The notes under the pieces were generated by a model. The model saw only the letters and a program-made list of their open reading frames with translations. It was not told the origin of the DNA and did not search any database. The position numbers were made by a program, and so were the translations under genes. Below are positions 10,677 to 19,972 of a stretch of DNA of 33,069 nucleotides, piece after piece (positions within the stretch are counted from its first letter, which is position 1; every line of letters begins with the position of its first letter). The stretch spans positions 126,258 to 159,326 of the forward strand of contig NW_014577332.1 of assembly GCF_000485595.1 (NCBI RefSeq), given 5' to 3'. The stretch is from Priapulus caudatus (lineage: Eukaryota > Priapulida > Priapulimorpha > Priapulimorphida > Priapulidae).

Positions 10677-10704
10677 GTGAGTTTAGAACTGCCACGTGAG
10701 TTTA
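10667..10704 (+). repeat. 19-base exact duplication of the exon E donor junction
   Basis: GAACTGCCACGTGAGTTTA occurs twice head to tail (10667-10685 and 10686-10704). Each copy has 10 exon bases plus gtgagttta. The first donor keeps the frame; the second would add 19 bases and shift it. The other copy of the locus (7304-7322) has only one. Confidence 0.9.
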
Positions 10705-11082
10705 GTATAGTGTTCCTCGTCACACTATATAATTTCCTGTTACAATCAGACGCGAAACCTGCTGGTGTGGCCGCTGTGAATCTTGAAACCCCCTTCCTTT
10801 GTCATTCCACACTCCTTATTCATAGTCGTGTGTGCCACTAATCGTGTGATAATAGATGTTGGCCAACCAGCGTTGCTCGCACTCAACGTCAGTTAGAAGC
10901 GTAACGTAAGTAGAAGTAGAATAGGACTTGCATGATTAGCATTGAGCATGCCTGTAAAATACCTGTCATAACACCTCTACTTCTGTCACACCTATAGTTT
11001 GCTGTTACCAAAAATATATGGGTGGAAATATCTATAACTCCACAAGCCTTCCAATGAACTATAGCCATGCTCACTTCAAATA

Positions 11083-11252
11083 CCTGTACTAGTACTGTAC
11101 TGTACCTCTACTAGTACCTCTACTGTACTGTACCTCTACTAGTACCTCTACTGTACTGTACCTCTACTAGTACCTCTACTGTACTGTACCTCTACTAGTA
11201 CCCCTACTGTACTGGTACCTCTACTAGTACCCCTACTGTACTGGTACCTCTA
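11083..11252 (+). repeat. 28-base GTAC-rich minisatellite, clean copy
   Basis: About six units of 28 bases built from CTGTACTGTACCTCTACTAG plus TACCTCTA; the last two differ slightly. It is cut off by the run of Ns, so copy number is unknown. Confidence 0.9.
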
Positions 11253-11277
11253 NNNNNNNNNNNNNNNNNNNNNNNNN
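11253..11277. other. Assembly gap, 25 Ns
   Basis: A run of exactly 25 Ns, a placeholder length and not a measured gap. On its left is the exon E block in forward orientation; on its right the locus continues inverted. Confidence 0.98.
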
Positions 11278-11845
11278 ACGGCTCACTGTCTCAAGGTAAA
11301 TCATCCCTCCTCCACCCCTTTGATCACGATTTAGTTTCTTACTTAACTGAGGACTGGCTTGCCAGTGACACGCTGAGTGCAGTCACTGTAGATATTCATC
11401 ACCATAATTATCAGTGTATTTTCACCCCTCAACTTTCAACCCTTTTTTCAGGCATTATTTTAACATCCATTTATAGATGGTGCCAGATCGATTTGTTCCA
11501 GGGCCAGAAAAACGACGAACCGACGAGGACGGATTTGCGCAAACACAGACCGAACTGACGCGACGCAAGACCTGCCATTCATACTCTCAATACAGTCAGA
11601 CGATCAGGTGGGAGCCATCGCTAGAGTGAATTCAACTCAAAAAAACAAATTTAACTATGAATGCACGCAGGTCATCATTAATCGTGGTATATCGGAGAGG
11701 TTGTGCCGTGGCCAAGCGTTCATACCTTAGACATAGAACGTATTTACAGAAAGCACTCTACTCAAAAAGGTATTCACTGTAAACCGAATTCATGAAACGC
11801 TTACCGAAAGTTTATTTTGGCATTGGCTGTGAGGAGTGAACTTAC

Positions 11846-12011
11846 GCAGCAGCCCTGCTTCAAACGGCCGCTTTAGCAGCGCTTCGCGGGTTGGCAAACC
11901 GGCGATGCTCTAATGTCGACGCTGTAGGGGCGGGCTTTTGGGCCGAGGTACTGATGCTGTCTGCCACTCTTCTGCCAGCTCGTACAGGGCTGGCCAGCTG
12001 TCAGCAGATGC
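11846..12011 (-). pseudogene. Inverted copy of acyl-CoA oxidase exon I
   Basis: Minus-strand equivalent of 17803-17961, from GCATCTGCTGA to GGGCTGCTGC followed by gtaag. It is 166 bases against 159, with indels that break the frame. Confidence 0.8.
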
Positions 12012-12287
12012 CTGATACGCAGAAAGAAACACGTCCCACGGCAATGCCAGCACGCGCGTTTGCTAAGCGGCACCACGCTACTCTGGTGCCGACGATCACA
12101 ATTACAGTCATTTGACAGTTGTTTGCGCAGCTGTCATTACACAGGTTGGATTGTTACTGTGCGGCAGACGCTAACAGAGTGGCCGACGTCACTATTACCA
12201 TCATTTTTACTGTTTTTACGGCTGTTTTGTGTAGCTTGATTGTTCACAGGTTGATTTGTCCGTATATCCTACTGGCTGCTCACAACG

Positions 12288-12490
12288 CTGGCCCTGCCTC
12301 CGGTACATGACTGGTGTTTTCAGCACCTCTGCCGTGCACAGTGCCTTCTGCATAAGTCCAGCGATGCCCGGGCAGCTTCGCTGGCAAGTGAGGGCGGCCG
12401 TGGCCGCCGCACGCGCATGCCACGGGGCGTCGCATCCCTGCCACCCTGCTCCGAACACAGCGCCTATCAGCCCGGCTGACCCGAGTGAAG
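12288..12490 (-). pseudogene. Inverted copy of acyl-CoA oxidase exon H
   Basis: Minus-strand equivalent of 17353-17543, starting CTTCACTCGG and retaining GCGGCCACGG and a GGAGGCAGG end. It is about 203 bases against 191, with frame-breaking indels and a blurred donor. Confidence 0.8.
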
Positions 12491-12567
12491 CTGAAGACCA
12501 TGCGAAGCGATTCAAGTCAGACACCGTCGTCGTAAGCAATGGCCTGCTCCGACAGCAGCGCCTTCAG

Positions 12568-14028
12568 GCAGCCTAAAAAAATACTTTTTTTATTACGAGG
12601 AGCTCTTTTTTTGAATTTTGTATGAAAAAAAAAGCTGCTCGTATTTTGTTTACGGGAGGCTATTTTAAGCTTGGGCCAGAGCTACTTTTTTCATTAAGGC
12701 AATGAATTTTGTTAAAATTTTCATTTAATTCTTGATGCACTGACTCTAATAATGTCTCAGAAGCCAGAAATTGTGTCTATTAATCGGTAAAGGTGGTTTC
12801 CCAAACAAGTCAAGGATTATGCTTCTGGCGAAATCGACGAGGTCACAATTATTCCTAATGGCTGACAAATCACGGCGGGCGGGTTTACATGTTGCTGTTG
12901 CAGTGTTGTGTACAAAGTATGACTGCTATGCACTGAATTGTCTCATTCGCCATTGTTTTTTAATTCAACATCGTTATGGTCTAAGGCCATTCAATAAAAA
13001 AAAACTTGCTGCCCCGAAACAGGGAAGTGCAATTTTCAACTACCCCTGCCCCGGCGAATTTTGGTTGGCCGCCGGGCCATCGGGCAGCCGATTTGTCGAG
13101 CCGGCACCGTGCAGGGTTCGAATTTTCGCGCTGAAAATCTAGTGACAGCTAAGGACCACCACTTCAGAAAGTTCAGAAGAGTTTCAGAAGTTCAGAAGTT
13201 CAGAAAGTTCAAGAAAGTTCAGAAAAGTTTTTTGTGGACCTGACACAAAAATTTGGTGTCAGCTTTATTTACTAGCCAGTGAGTAACAAAATAGTTATAT
13301 AAAAGATAACCAATTGAATTAAACAGCATAACGCATAACAAAGGAGTTAATGAAGACAAATAGTGCTCTCATTAACTCTTGAGTAACTTAATTAGAGTTG
13401 CGTCAAAATAATGTTTACATGCTCTAGGAATGTCGGGGGAGCTTCTGGGTAAGGTTTTACTTTCGTTTTTTCTCTTCCCCAGTCCACGGTACCCCATGCA
13501 TAGATCTATTCAATGCTGGCCCGCAATCCACAAAGTTATCAAGTGCCTAGAATCATTCAAATATTACAGTTTACATTTTTCTAAATATCTACCCTGATAA
13601 AAAAACAGTCCACTTCTAGCGTAAGCCGAATTCAGCCAAAACAGCCTTTGATCTACGTCGTGTCCAGGTGTCACTCGGTCCCCGTGCCGCTAACTTCCTC
13701 ACAATGAACCGCTGCGATTATATAACTTATTGGTTACGTGCGGTTATAAAAACACATTGATTTCTTATAGACTATCGCGAGTTTTTGTTCGTGTGGCGAA
13801 TCATGCGTTGAGGGAGTTCATTGCAGCTCTAGATGTTTTGGATAACCCTAGCTGTCTACGTTGGAGGAATGGGTCGTAACGCGTGCCGGTGGTCAACGGG
13901 AGCGATTTTTTCTCGTAGGCTTCGCAAAATTTTCGCGGCTCTCGTAATTGTTGTTACCAAGAGCGCATTTGAAAGCTGACGGGAGGCGAAAATCGCTCGC
14001 CAGCTTCCCCGTGTATTTTTTTCGCTAG
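12568..14028. mobile_element. hAT-type non-autonomous DNA transposon inside the exon H array
   Basis: A 1461-base insertion within one acceptor-repeat unit, flanked by a perfect 8-base target duplication GCCTTCAG (12560-12567 and 14029-14036). The ends are short imperfect inverted repeats (GCAGCCTAAAAAAATAC against CTAGCGAAAAAAATAC). Eight-base duplications are the hAT hallmark. The inside has no transposase I can recognise; it holds AGTTCAGAA-type tandem repeats near 13162-13230 and a 123-codon frame at 12771-13142 without resemblance to known proteins. The smaller element at 20606-20794 shares the end sequence. Confidence 0.82.
13162..13230. repeat. AGTTCAGAA short tandem repeat
   Basis: Seven or so irregular copies of a 9-11-base AGTTCAGAA unit inside the hAT-type insertion. 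Confidence 0.75.
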
Positions 14029-15235
14029 GCCTTCAGCCCGCCGAGCGCCGAGTGAAGCTGAAACCATGCGAAGCATCCAGTCCAGACACAGTCGTGCGTA
14101 GCAACGCTGCTCCGAACACGCGCCTTCAGCCCGGCGCGACACCGAGTGAAGCTGACACCATGCGAAGCATCAGTCAGACACCTGCTCACGTCGTCGTAGC
14201 GAATGCCTGCTCGAACAATGCGCCTTTTCAGCTCGCGCGACACAGAGTGAAGCTGAAACCATCGCGAAAGCATCAGTCAGACACGTCGTCGGTAGGCAAA
14301 CGCCTGCTCCGAACACAGCGGCCTAGCCCAGCCGACAGCCGAGAGTGAAGCTGAAACCGATGCCGAAGCAATCAGTCAGACACGTCGTCGTAGCAATGCC
14401 TGCTCCGAAACAGAGCCTTCAGTCCCGGCCGACACCGAGTGAAGCTGAATAGCAGCGAAGCAATCAGTCAGACACGCTGTCGTCGTAGCAATGCCTGCTC
14501 CGAACACGACGCGCCTTCAGCCCCGCCGACACCCGAGTGAAGCTGAACGCATGGCGAAGCATCAGTCAGACACGTCGTCCGTAGCAATGCTGCTCGCGAA
14601 CACAGCCGCCTTCAGCCCGGCCGACCCGAGTGAGCTGAAACCATGCGAAGCATCCAAGTCAGACACGTCGTCGTAGGCGCAATGCCTTGCTCCCGAAACA
14701 GCGCGCTTAGCCCGGCCGACACCGAGTGAAGGGCTGAAACGCATGCGAAGCATCAGTCAGACAACGTCGTCGTAGCAAATGGCCTGCTCCGAACACAGCG
14801 CCCTTCACCGGCCGACATCCGAGTGAAGCTGAAACCATGCGAAGCATCATCAGACACTCGTCGTAGCAATGCTTGCTCCGAGACCACAGCGCTTCAGCCC
14901 GGCCGACACCGAAGTGACAGCTGAACGCATGCGAAGCATCAGTCCAGACAGCGTCGTCGAGCAATGCCTGCTCCGAACACCAGCGCCTTCAGCCCGGCCG
15001 ACACTGAGTGAAGCTAACCCAATGGACGAACATCAGTCAGACACGTCCGTCGTAGCATGGCCTGCTCCGAACACAGCGCCTTCAGCCGGCAAAGACTGAG
15101 TGAAGCTTGAAACCATGCGAAACCATCGGTCAGTGAGTCGTCACAGCAACGCCTGCTCTGAACACAGCGCCTTCAGCCCGGCAAAGACTGAGTGAAGCTT
15201 GAAACCATGCAGACCATCGGTCGGACACGTCGTAG
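14029..15235 (-). repeat. Exon H acceptor-site minisatellite, inverted noisy copy (~13 units)
   Basis: Thirteen copies of GAGTGAAGCTGAAACCATGC-like sequence spaced 89-102 bases apart (mean about 95, against exactly 91 in the clean array). On the minus strand each unit carries a GGTTTCAG acceptor and the start of exon H. The last two units (15080-15235) are a diverged variant that also appears next to exon G at 9598-9660, marking the upstream edge of the array. Confidence 0.9.
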
Positions 15236-15492
15236 CCATATTATCATCAATCACTAACAATCAAGATCAAATCCATCACATGGAGGTTTTTACGCGATAA
15301 ACACATTGAGAAAAAGGTTCAGACACATCTAGTGCGAGTGTACAGTTGGAAGAATGTATGGAAACAGTCACTTGGTTTTCTAACTATCACAGGCAGACAA
15401 CGACATGCCAAAAAGGAGAGTGTAGTGTCCTGTGAATCACGGGCAAAGGAGTGGGGCCCCGCCCCCCGTTCTAATTTCGCCCGTGTCTCTAC

Positions 15493-15653
15493 CTCGGCCA
15501 GGTTGGAGTAGTTTCCTTCATTCATCTCCTCTGTTCTGGCGTTGTACACCTCTTCTACGTGTTTCGGAGAAATAGGAAAGAGAAGGTCATGGCAATCCAA
15601 GGGAAGAGTTCATCTGCTGCGTCTGATAATGCAATGACTGACTCTCCTGTTCA
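15493..15653 (-). pseudogene. Inverted second copy of acyl-CoA oxidase exon G
   Basis: Minus-strand copy of 9206-9368 with the donor gtagag after GCCGAG. It is 161 bases against 163; small indels near the start break the frame, and the acceptor CAG of the forward copy reads CTCG here. Intron G-H (15236-15492) and intron F-G (15654-15995) flank it in the expected order. Confidence 0.85.
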
Positions 15654-15997
15654 CGAGCGACGACCACACAGGAGAAATAATGCACCCGACAATCCAGCAT
15701 GCAGCCATTCAACAAGAGAACACTCAATATGACGATATAATATGAACGGCCATACCAACGTGTTTAAATACGCTGTAAATGTGCTTCTACTACGATACAG
15801 TTAAACTGGTGTTAGGGTAATCGCTATAAAATAGACACGTTTCTATAAAGACACTACCGGAATTTCACTTTAATGGCAGTAACACGATAACGCCCCCCCC
15901 CCCATTGAATGGCCACCTGTTTATATAGGATGTCTTAAAGATTCGTATACAGGGTCCATAAATGCCAATATTGGCTATATCAACATTCCCTCCCCCC

Positions 15998-16762
15998 CTA
16001 CAAGCCGCAGCCCATTAGAGGGAGCGGTGAGTGTGGCTGTCTCACCCGGGCCGCGGCGTGCACTGCCGGCGCACACAGCTGTAGCGCGTCCCCCTACAAG
16101 CCGCATCCCAGCGGGAGCGGCGAGTGTGGCTGTCTCACCGGGCCGCAGCGTGCACTGCCGCGCGCACACAGCTGTAGCGCGTCCCCCTACAAGCCGCATC
16201 CCACTAGCGGAGCGGCGAGCGTGGCTGTCTCACCCGGGCCGCGGCGTGCACTGCCGGCGCACACAGCTGTAGCGTGTCCCCCCTACAAGCCGCATCCCAC
16301 TAGCGGGAGCGGCGAGCGTGGCTGTCTCACCCGGGCCGCGGCGTGCACTGCCGCGCACACCAGCTGTAGCGTGTCCGCCCCTACAAGCCGCATCCCACTA
16401 GAGGGAGCGGCGAGCGTGGCTGTCTCACCCGGGCCGCAGCGTGCACTGCCGGCGCACACAGCTGTAGCGTGTCCCCCCTACAAGCCGCATCCGACCTAGC
16501 GGAGCGGCGAGCATGGCTGTCTACCCGGGCCGCGGCGTGCACTGCCGGCGCACACAGCTGTAGCGTGTCCCCCCTACAAACGCATCCCCTAGAGGGAGCG
16601 GCGAGCGTGGCTCGTCTCACCCGGGCCGCGGCGTGCACTGCCGGCGCACACAGTTGTAGCGAGTCCCCGCTACAAGCCGCATCTCCACTAGCGGAGCGCG
16701 CGCGTGGCTGTCTCACCCGGGCCGCAGCCGTGCATGCGTCGGCCACACAGCTGTAGCGCGTC
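15998..16762 (-). repeat. Exon F donor-site minisatellite (~8 units of ~96 bases)
   Basis: On the minus strand each unit is the last ~41 bases of exon F (CTACAGCTGTGTGCGCCGG to CCCGG) followed by ~55 bases of intron starting gtgagacagcc and ending cttgtaggggg. The plus-strand word CACTGC recurs at 16061, 16153, 16249, 16346, 16444, 16540 and 16636, a spacing of 92-98. The unit that abuts exon F is the real exon end. Every unit carries an identical 5' splice site. Confidence 0.92.
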
Positions 16763-16887
16763 GCGATTGTCAGCGCCTTGGACAGGTTGTCCTCGCAGAG
16801 CGCGATGAACATGACACGCATCATCACCATCGACGCGTAGCCACCCTTCTCAGAGCCACGGCGCGTGTACACGCCGTCCGCACTCAG
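16717..16887 (-). CDS. ACOX1: Acyl-CoA oxidase exon F (better copy, inverted)
   Basis: Minus strand; acceptor ctctgcag, donor gtgaga. Reads LSADGVYTRRGSEKGGY, then MVMMRVMFIALCEDNLSKAL and ATRYSCV, matching the family's segment before the C-terminal helical domain. The last ~30 bases carry one extra base against the repeat consensus. The consensus unit gives RYSCVRRQCTPRPG and the phase needed for exon G, so the true exon is probably 170 bases. It lies in the inverted block, so this piece cannot be spliced with its neighbours as assembled. Confidence 0.88.
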
Positions 16888-16984
16888 CTGCAGAGACGAG
16901 CCAGAAACAGAAATAAGACATGAGAAATAACAAAAAAAGAAATAGAAAGAAGAATAAACAGAAATACGAATGAGGTGACAGGAA
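16888..16984 (-). other. Intron E-F end and inversion junction
   Basis: The minus strand matches 8121-8227 (a pyrimidine-rich tract ending in the exon F acceptor). At 16984/16985 the sequence switches within AATAAGCTTCACTCGG into the forward exon H acceptor array. This is the right-hand junction of the inverted block. Confidence 0.8.
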
Positions 16985-17352
16985 TAAGCTTCACTCGGTG
17001 TCGGCCGGGCTGAAGGCGCTGTGTTCGGAGCAGGCATTGCTACGACGACGTGTCTGACTGATGCTTCGCATGGTTTCAGCTTCACTCGGTGTCGGCCGGG
17101 CTGAAGGCGCTGTGTTCGGAGCAGGCATTGCTACGACGACGTGTCTGACTGATGCTTCGCATGGTTTCAGCTTCACTCGGTGTCGGCCGGGCTGAAGGCG
17201 CTGTGTTCGGAGCAGGCATTGCTACGACGACGTGTCTGACTGATGCTTCGCATGGTTTCAGCTTCACTCGGTGTCGGCCGGGCTGAAGGCGCTGTGTTCG
17301 GAGCAGGCATTGCTACGACGACGTGTCTGACTGATGCTTCGCATGGTTTCAG
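16985..17352 (+). repeat. Exon H acceptor-site minisatellite, clean copy (91-base units)
   Basis: Four perfect 91-base units (16989-17352) followed by the real exon. Each unit has 47 bases identical to the start of exon H (CTTCACTCGGTGTCGGCCGG onward to GAGCAGGC) and 44 bases of intron. The intron part has a branch-point-like CTGAC and ends GCATGGTTTCAG. The array is therefore a string of complete 3' splice sites. Spliced to any but the last, the reading frame meets TGA about 22 codons on. Confidence 0.96.
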
Positions 17353-17543
17353 CTTCACTCGGTGTCGGCCGGGCTGAAGGCGCTGTGTTCGGAGCAGGCG
17401 TGGCAGGGATGCGACGCGGTGAGGATGGCGTGCGGCGGCCACGGCGCCCTCACTGCCAGCGAGCTGCCCGGCATCGCTGACTATGCAAAGGCACTGTGCA
17501 CGGCAGAGGGTGAAAACACAGTCATGTACCTGGAGGCAGGAAG
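17353..17543 (+). CDS. ACOX1: Acyl-CoA oxidase exon H (catalytic glutamate)
   Basis: Acceptor ggtttcag, donor gtgagc. Reads LHSVSAGLKAL, AVRMACGGHGA and CTAEGENTVMYLEAGR. MACGGHG and EGEN-x-V are the strongest family signatures, and the first Glu of EGEN aligns with the catalytic base. The residue before it is Ala where ACOX1 usually has Phe. The exon's first 47 bases are repeated upstream in the 91-base array. Confidence 0.96.
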
Positions 17544-17802
17544 GTGAGCAGCCAGCTAGGATAACGACAATCAACCTGTGACAATCAAGCTACACAAACA
17601 GCCGTAAAAACAGTAAAAATGATGGTAATAGTGACGTCGGCAACTGCTGTAGCGTCTGCCGACAGTAACAATCAACCTGTGTAATGGCAGCTGCGCAAAC
17701 AACTGTCAAAATGACGGTAATTGTGATGTCGGCACCCAGAGTAGCGTGTGCCGTTAGCAAACGCGCGTGCTGGCACGCCGTGACGTGTTTCTCTGCGTAT
17801 AG
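17544..17802. other. Intron H-I with a 101-base tandem duplication
   Basis: ACAATCAACCTGTG starts at 17567 and again at 17668. The two ~100-base units stay alignable, diverged by roughly a fifth, through TGATGTCGGCA-like and TAGCGT-TGCCG segments. It is another tandem duplication in an intron of this gene, older than the splice-site arrays. Confidence 0.75.
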
Positions 17803-17961
17803 GCATCTGCTGAAGCAGCTGGCAGCTGTACGAGCTGGCAGAAGAGTGGCAGACAGCATCCAGTACCTCGGCCAGCCCGCCTACACGTCGGACATTAGAG
17901 CATCGGCCGAGTTTGCCAACCCCGCGAAGGTGCTAAAGGCGTTTGAAGGCAGGGCTGCTGC
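17803..17961 (+). CDS. ACOX1: Acyl-CoA oxidase exon I
   Basis: Acceptor tgcgtatag, donor gtaagt. Reads HLLKQLAAVRAGRRVADSIQ and FANPAKVLKAFEGRAAA, in the C-terminal helical domain at the position of the family's FL(M/L)KS stretch. A second, inverted and frame-broken copy is at 11846-12011. Confidence 0.92.
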
Positions 17962-18618
17962 GTAAGTTCACTCCTCACAGCCAATGCAAAAATAAACTTG
18001 TCGGAAGCGTTCATGATTCGGTTGACAAGTGAATACCTTTGAGTAGAGTGCTTTCTGTAATAACGTTTATGTCTAAGGTATGAATGGCTTGGCCAGGCAC
18101 AACCTCTCCGATATACCACGATTAATGATGACTGTTGCATTCATGTTAAATTTGTTTGAGTGAATTCACTAGCGATGGCTTCCCACCTGTCGTCTGACTG
18201 AGCAGTAGTGAAGGCAGTCTGTGCTCGCGTCATTTCGATCGTGTTTGCAAATCCGTCCGTCGTCCGTTCGTCTTTTTTCTGCCCTGAACAAATCGATCTG
18301 CACCATCTAAAAATGGTTAAAATAATGCCTAAAAAAGGTAAAGTTGAGGTGAAAATACCACTGATAATTATGTGAGATAGTCTGACAGTGACCATGCACA
18401 GTGTCACTGGCAATCCATGTCCCTCAGTAAGAAGAAACAAATCGTGATCAAAGGGTGGAGGAGGATGATACCTTGAGACAGTGAGCTATTGTTAACGGTG
18501 AACTATTTAGTGTGAACAGTGAATCATTTAGTATGCCCTTAAGATGATATACGCCAATTTTGCTGCAATTACCACAAAATCCACAATTGTTTCACACGTC
18601 TGCCCCACCATATTGCAG
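17962..18618. other. Intron I-J
   Basis: No coding signal. Its first ~520 bases are repeated, inverted, at 11278-11845. Confidence 0.75.
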
Positions 18619-18874
18619 GATGATTAGGCACGTGGCGCTGCGGATGGAGCGTTGTGCGGCAGCGGGGGCGCGTGACGCCATGGAGGCGTATGACCTCAGC
18701 AGTGTGCTGCTGGTAGATGCGGCGAAGGCTCACAGTGAACTCTACCTGCTGCGAGCGTTCGCTGCAGGCGTCGCCACCCTCACCGTCTCACCGCACCTTG
18801 CCCGCATCTTCACAGCTCTCCTCACCCTGCAGGCTACCTATGCCATCACGCGAAGCAGTGGGCAGTTCCTACAG
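18619..18874 (+). CDS. ACOX1: Acyl-CoA oxidase exon J
   Basis: Acceptor catattgcag, donor gtgagt. Reads MIRHVALRMERCAAAGARDA, then LVDAAKAHSELYLLRAF and LQATYAITRSSGQFLQ. This is the C-terminal helical domain; the A-x-AH and Y-x-I-x-x-x-x-G-x-FLQ pattern matches the family. The largest exon of the gene, GC-rich and Ala/Arg-rich. Confidence 0.94.
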
Positions 18875-19549
18875 GTGAGTGTACCTAGTAACTGCAGTGT
18901 TAACCGATGCATGTAGGCTGTAGCGTCGCCGCGTGTGACTGCTCTATGGGCTCGGCTGAGAGATAGCAAGCTGATCGTGAGGTTACAAGATGTCTGTAAT
19001 AGATGGCAGTAGCGCATTTCTGTCGCTTCTAGTTGCTGCTTTTTAAAGATTGAAAGTTGGCACATGACGAATGGAGTTCCAATTTAGATTTGTTAGTAAT
19101 GTAATTGCTACCCACATTCGACCTGTCTACTAAAGCAATTTGTATAAAGATGGAATCATTTCTCATTTTTACCAAATTCAACCTTTACACTAACGTTAAA
19201 CCAGGTCTAAACAATAAAATTCAACAAACTGGAGACTATTTCAAACTTATTTTATTTAAAAATTTAAATAGTAACTTTCAATGCAATAAAGCTTTTATTA
19301 TTATGATTATGATGATGATGATGATGATGATGATTATTATTATTATTATTGTTATTATCATTATTATTATTATTCGATCATTTACACATACAAAAGCATG
19401 TACATGTTTCCATGTAGATTTAAGGGTAAATTTTGCAATCTCCTTTGCTCAACCTCATGTTGCTTTCATTTGTTGATGGGTTTTGCTCAGTAAATTTTGC
19501 GCGTTTGATATCTAAGGTTATCTTTATAGCTAATTGTGTGTTGTGATAG
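18875..19549. other. Intron J-K with ATG/ATT microsatellite
   Basis: AT-rich intron. 19297-19374 is a run of ATG then ATT triplets with a few interruptions. No exon seen. Confidence 0.8.
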
Positions 19550-19620
19550 GCAGGAGTCCTGACAGCTGAGCAAACTCAGTGGGCAGCGGAGGAGATGCTG
19601 CAAACATTCACGGTGATAAG
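19550..19620 (+). CDS. ACOX1: Acyl-CoA oxidase exon K
   Basis: Acceptor ttgtgatag, donor gtaaaa. 71 bases reading AGVLTAEQTQWAAEEMLQTF and VI plus a split Arg codon. An alternative acceptor four bases later would break the frame, so this start is preferred. Confidence 0.88.
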
Positions 19621-19773
19621 GTAAAAAACATTTGTTCGTTTTTTATTCATAATCAGTCCTGATATAAATGCTGTTGTGTGTAGTCTTAAGCAGAATAACG
19701 TCCTTGAGTATTATTGAATGGTTAAGCTCACCTAGTTTGTATATATAAATATACATGTGTGTGTGTGCGTGTG

Positions 19774-19809
<36 letters not shown>

Positions 19810-19972
19810 TGTGTACTTATGTATGCTAAAATGTCCACTATATGGCACTGTGTCACTAAGCAGTGATTTGAGAACATGTCGCATCACTGCAATTGGCTAG
19901 TGCTGCTTGTCCGTCTAGCAAAGCTGATTGGTCAGTCAGTGATTCACTATCCCCTGTTGTTTTCAATGATAG
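19621..19972. other. Intron K-L with GT/GTGC microsatellite
   Basis: 352-base intron. 19755-19812 is a GTGT run turning into about ten GTGC repeats, alternating purine-pyrimidine DNA that could adopt a Z form. Confidence 0.8.

Larger units (their letters stand above)
9675..11252 (+). repeat. Clean copy of the exon E block
   Basis: Second and better copy of 6110-8120. It contains the TGACTTAGGC motif cluster (9865-10390), intact exon E and the 28-base array, and runs into the assembly gap. Confidence 0.8.
11278..12559 (-). repeat. Inverted noisy copy of the exon H-I region (matches 17353-18487)
   Basis: Reading the minus strand reproduces 17353-18487: exon H, its intron, exon I and the following intron. 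Many small differences and insertions are present, so it is not a perfect palindrome of the forward copy. Confidence 0.85.

Noticed and set aside
12771-13142. Transposase of the hAT-type insert
   Set aside because: 123 codons without a DDE pattern, BED finger or hATC dimerisation motif; composition looks random.
6110-16984. A genuine giant palindrome or amplified second oxidase gene
   Set aside because: Copies are partial, the junctions sit in tandem arrays or at an N gap, and most second copies are insertion-rich. Misassembly explains it with fewer steps, although reads must decide.
16381-17085. A 234-codon minus-strand frame spanning the exon F array and exon F
   Set aside because: It only partly reads exon F in the oxidase frame; elsewhere it runs through repeat units (about 96 bases, divisible by three) and across the inversion junction. 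In the oxidase frame the array gives an immediate stop after the donor.
14029-17352. CRISPR array
   Set aside because: Units are head-to-tail copies of exon-intron sequence with no unique spacers, and the window is eukaryotic.
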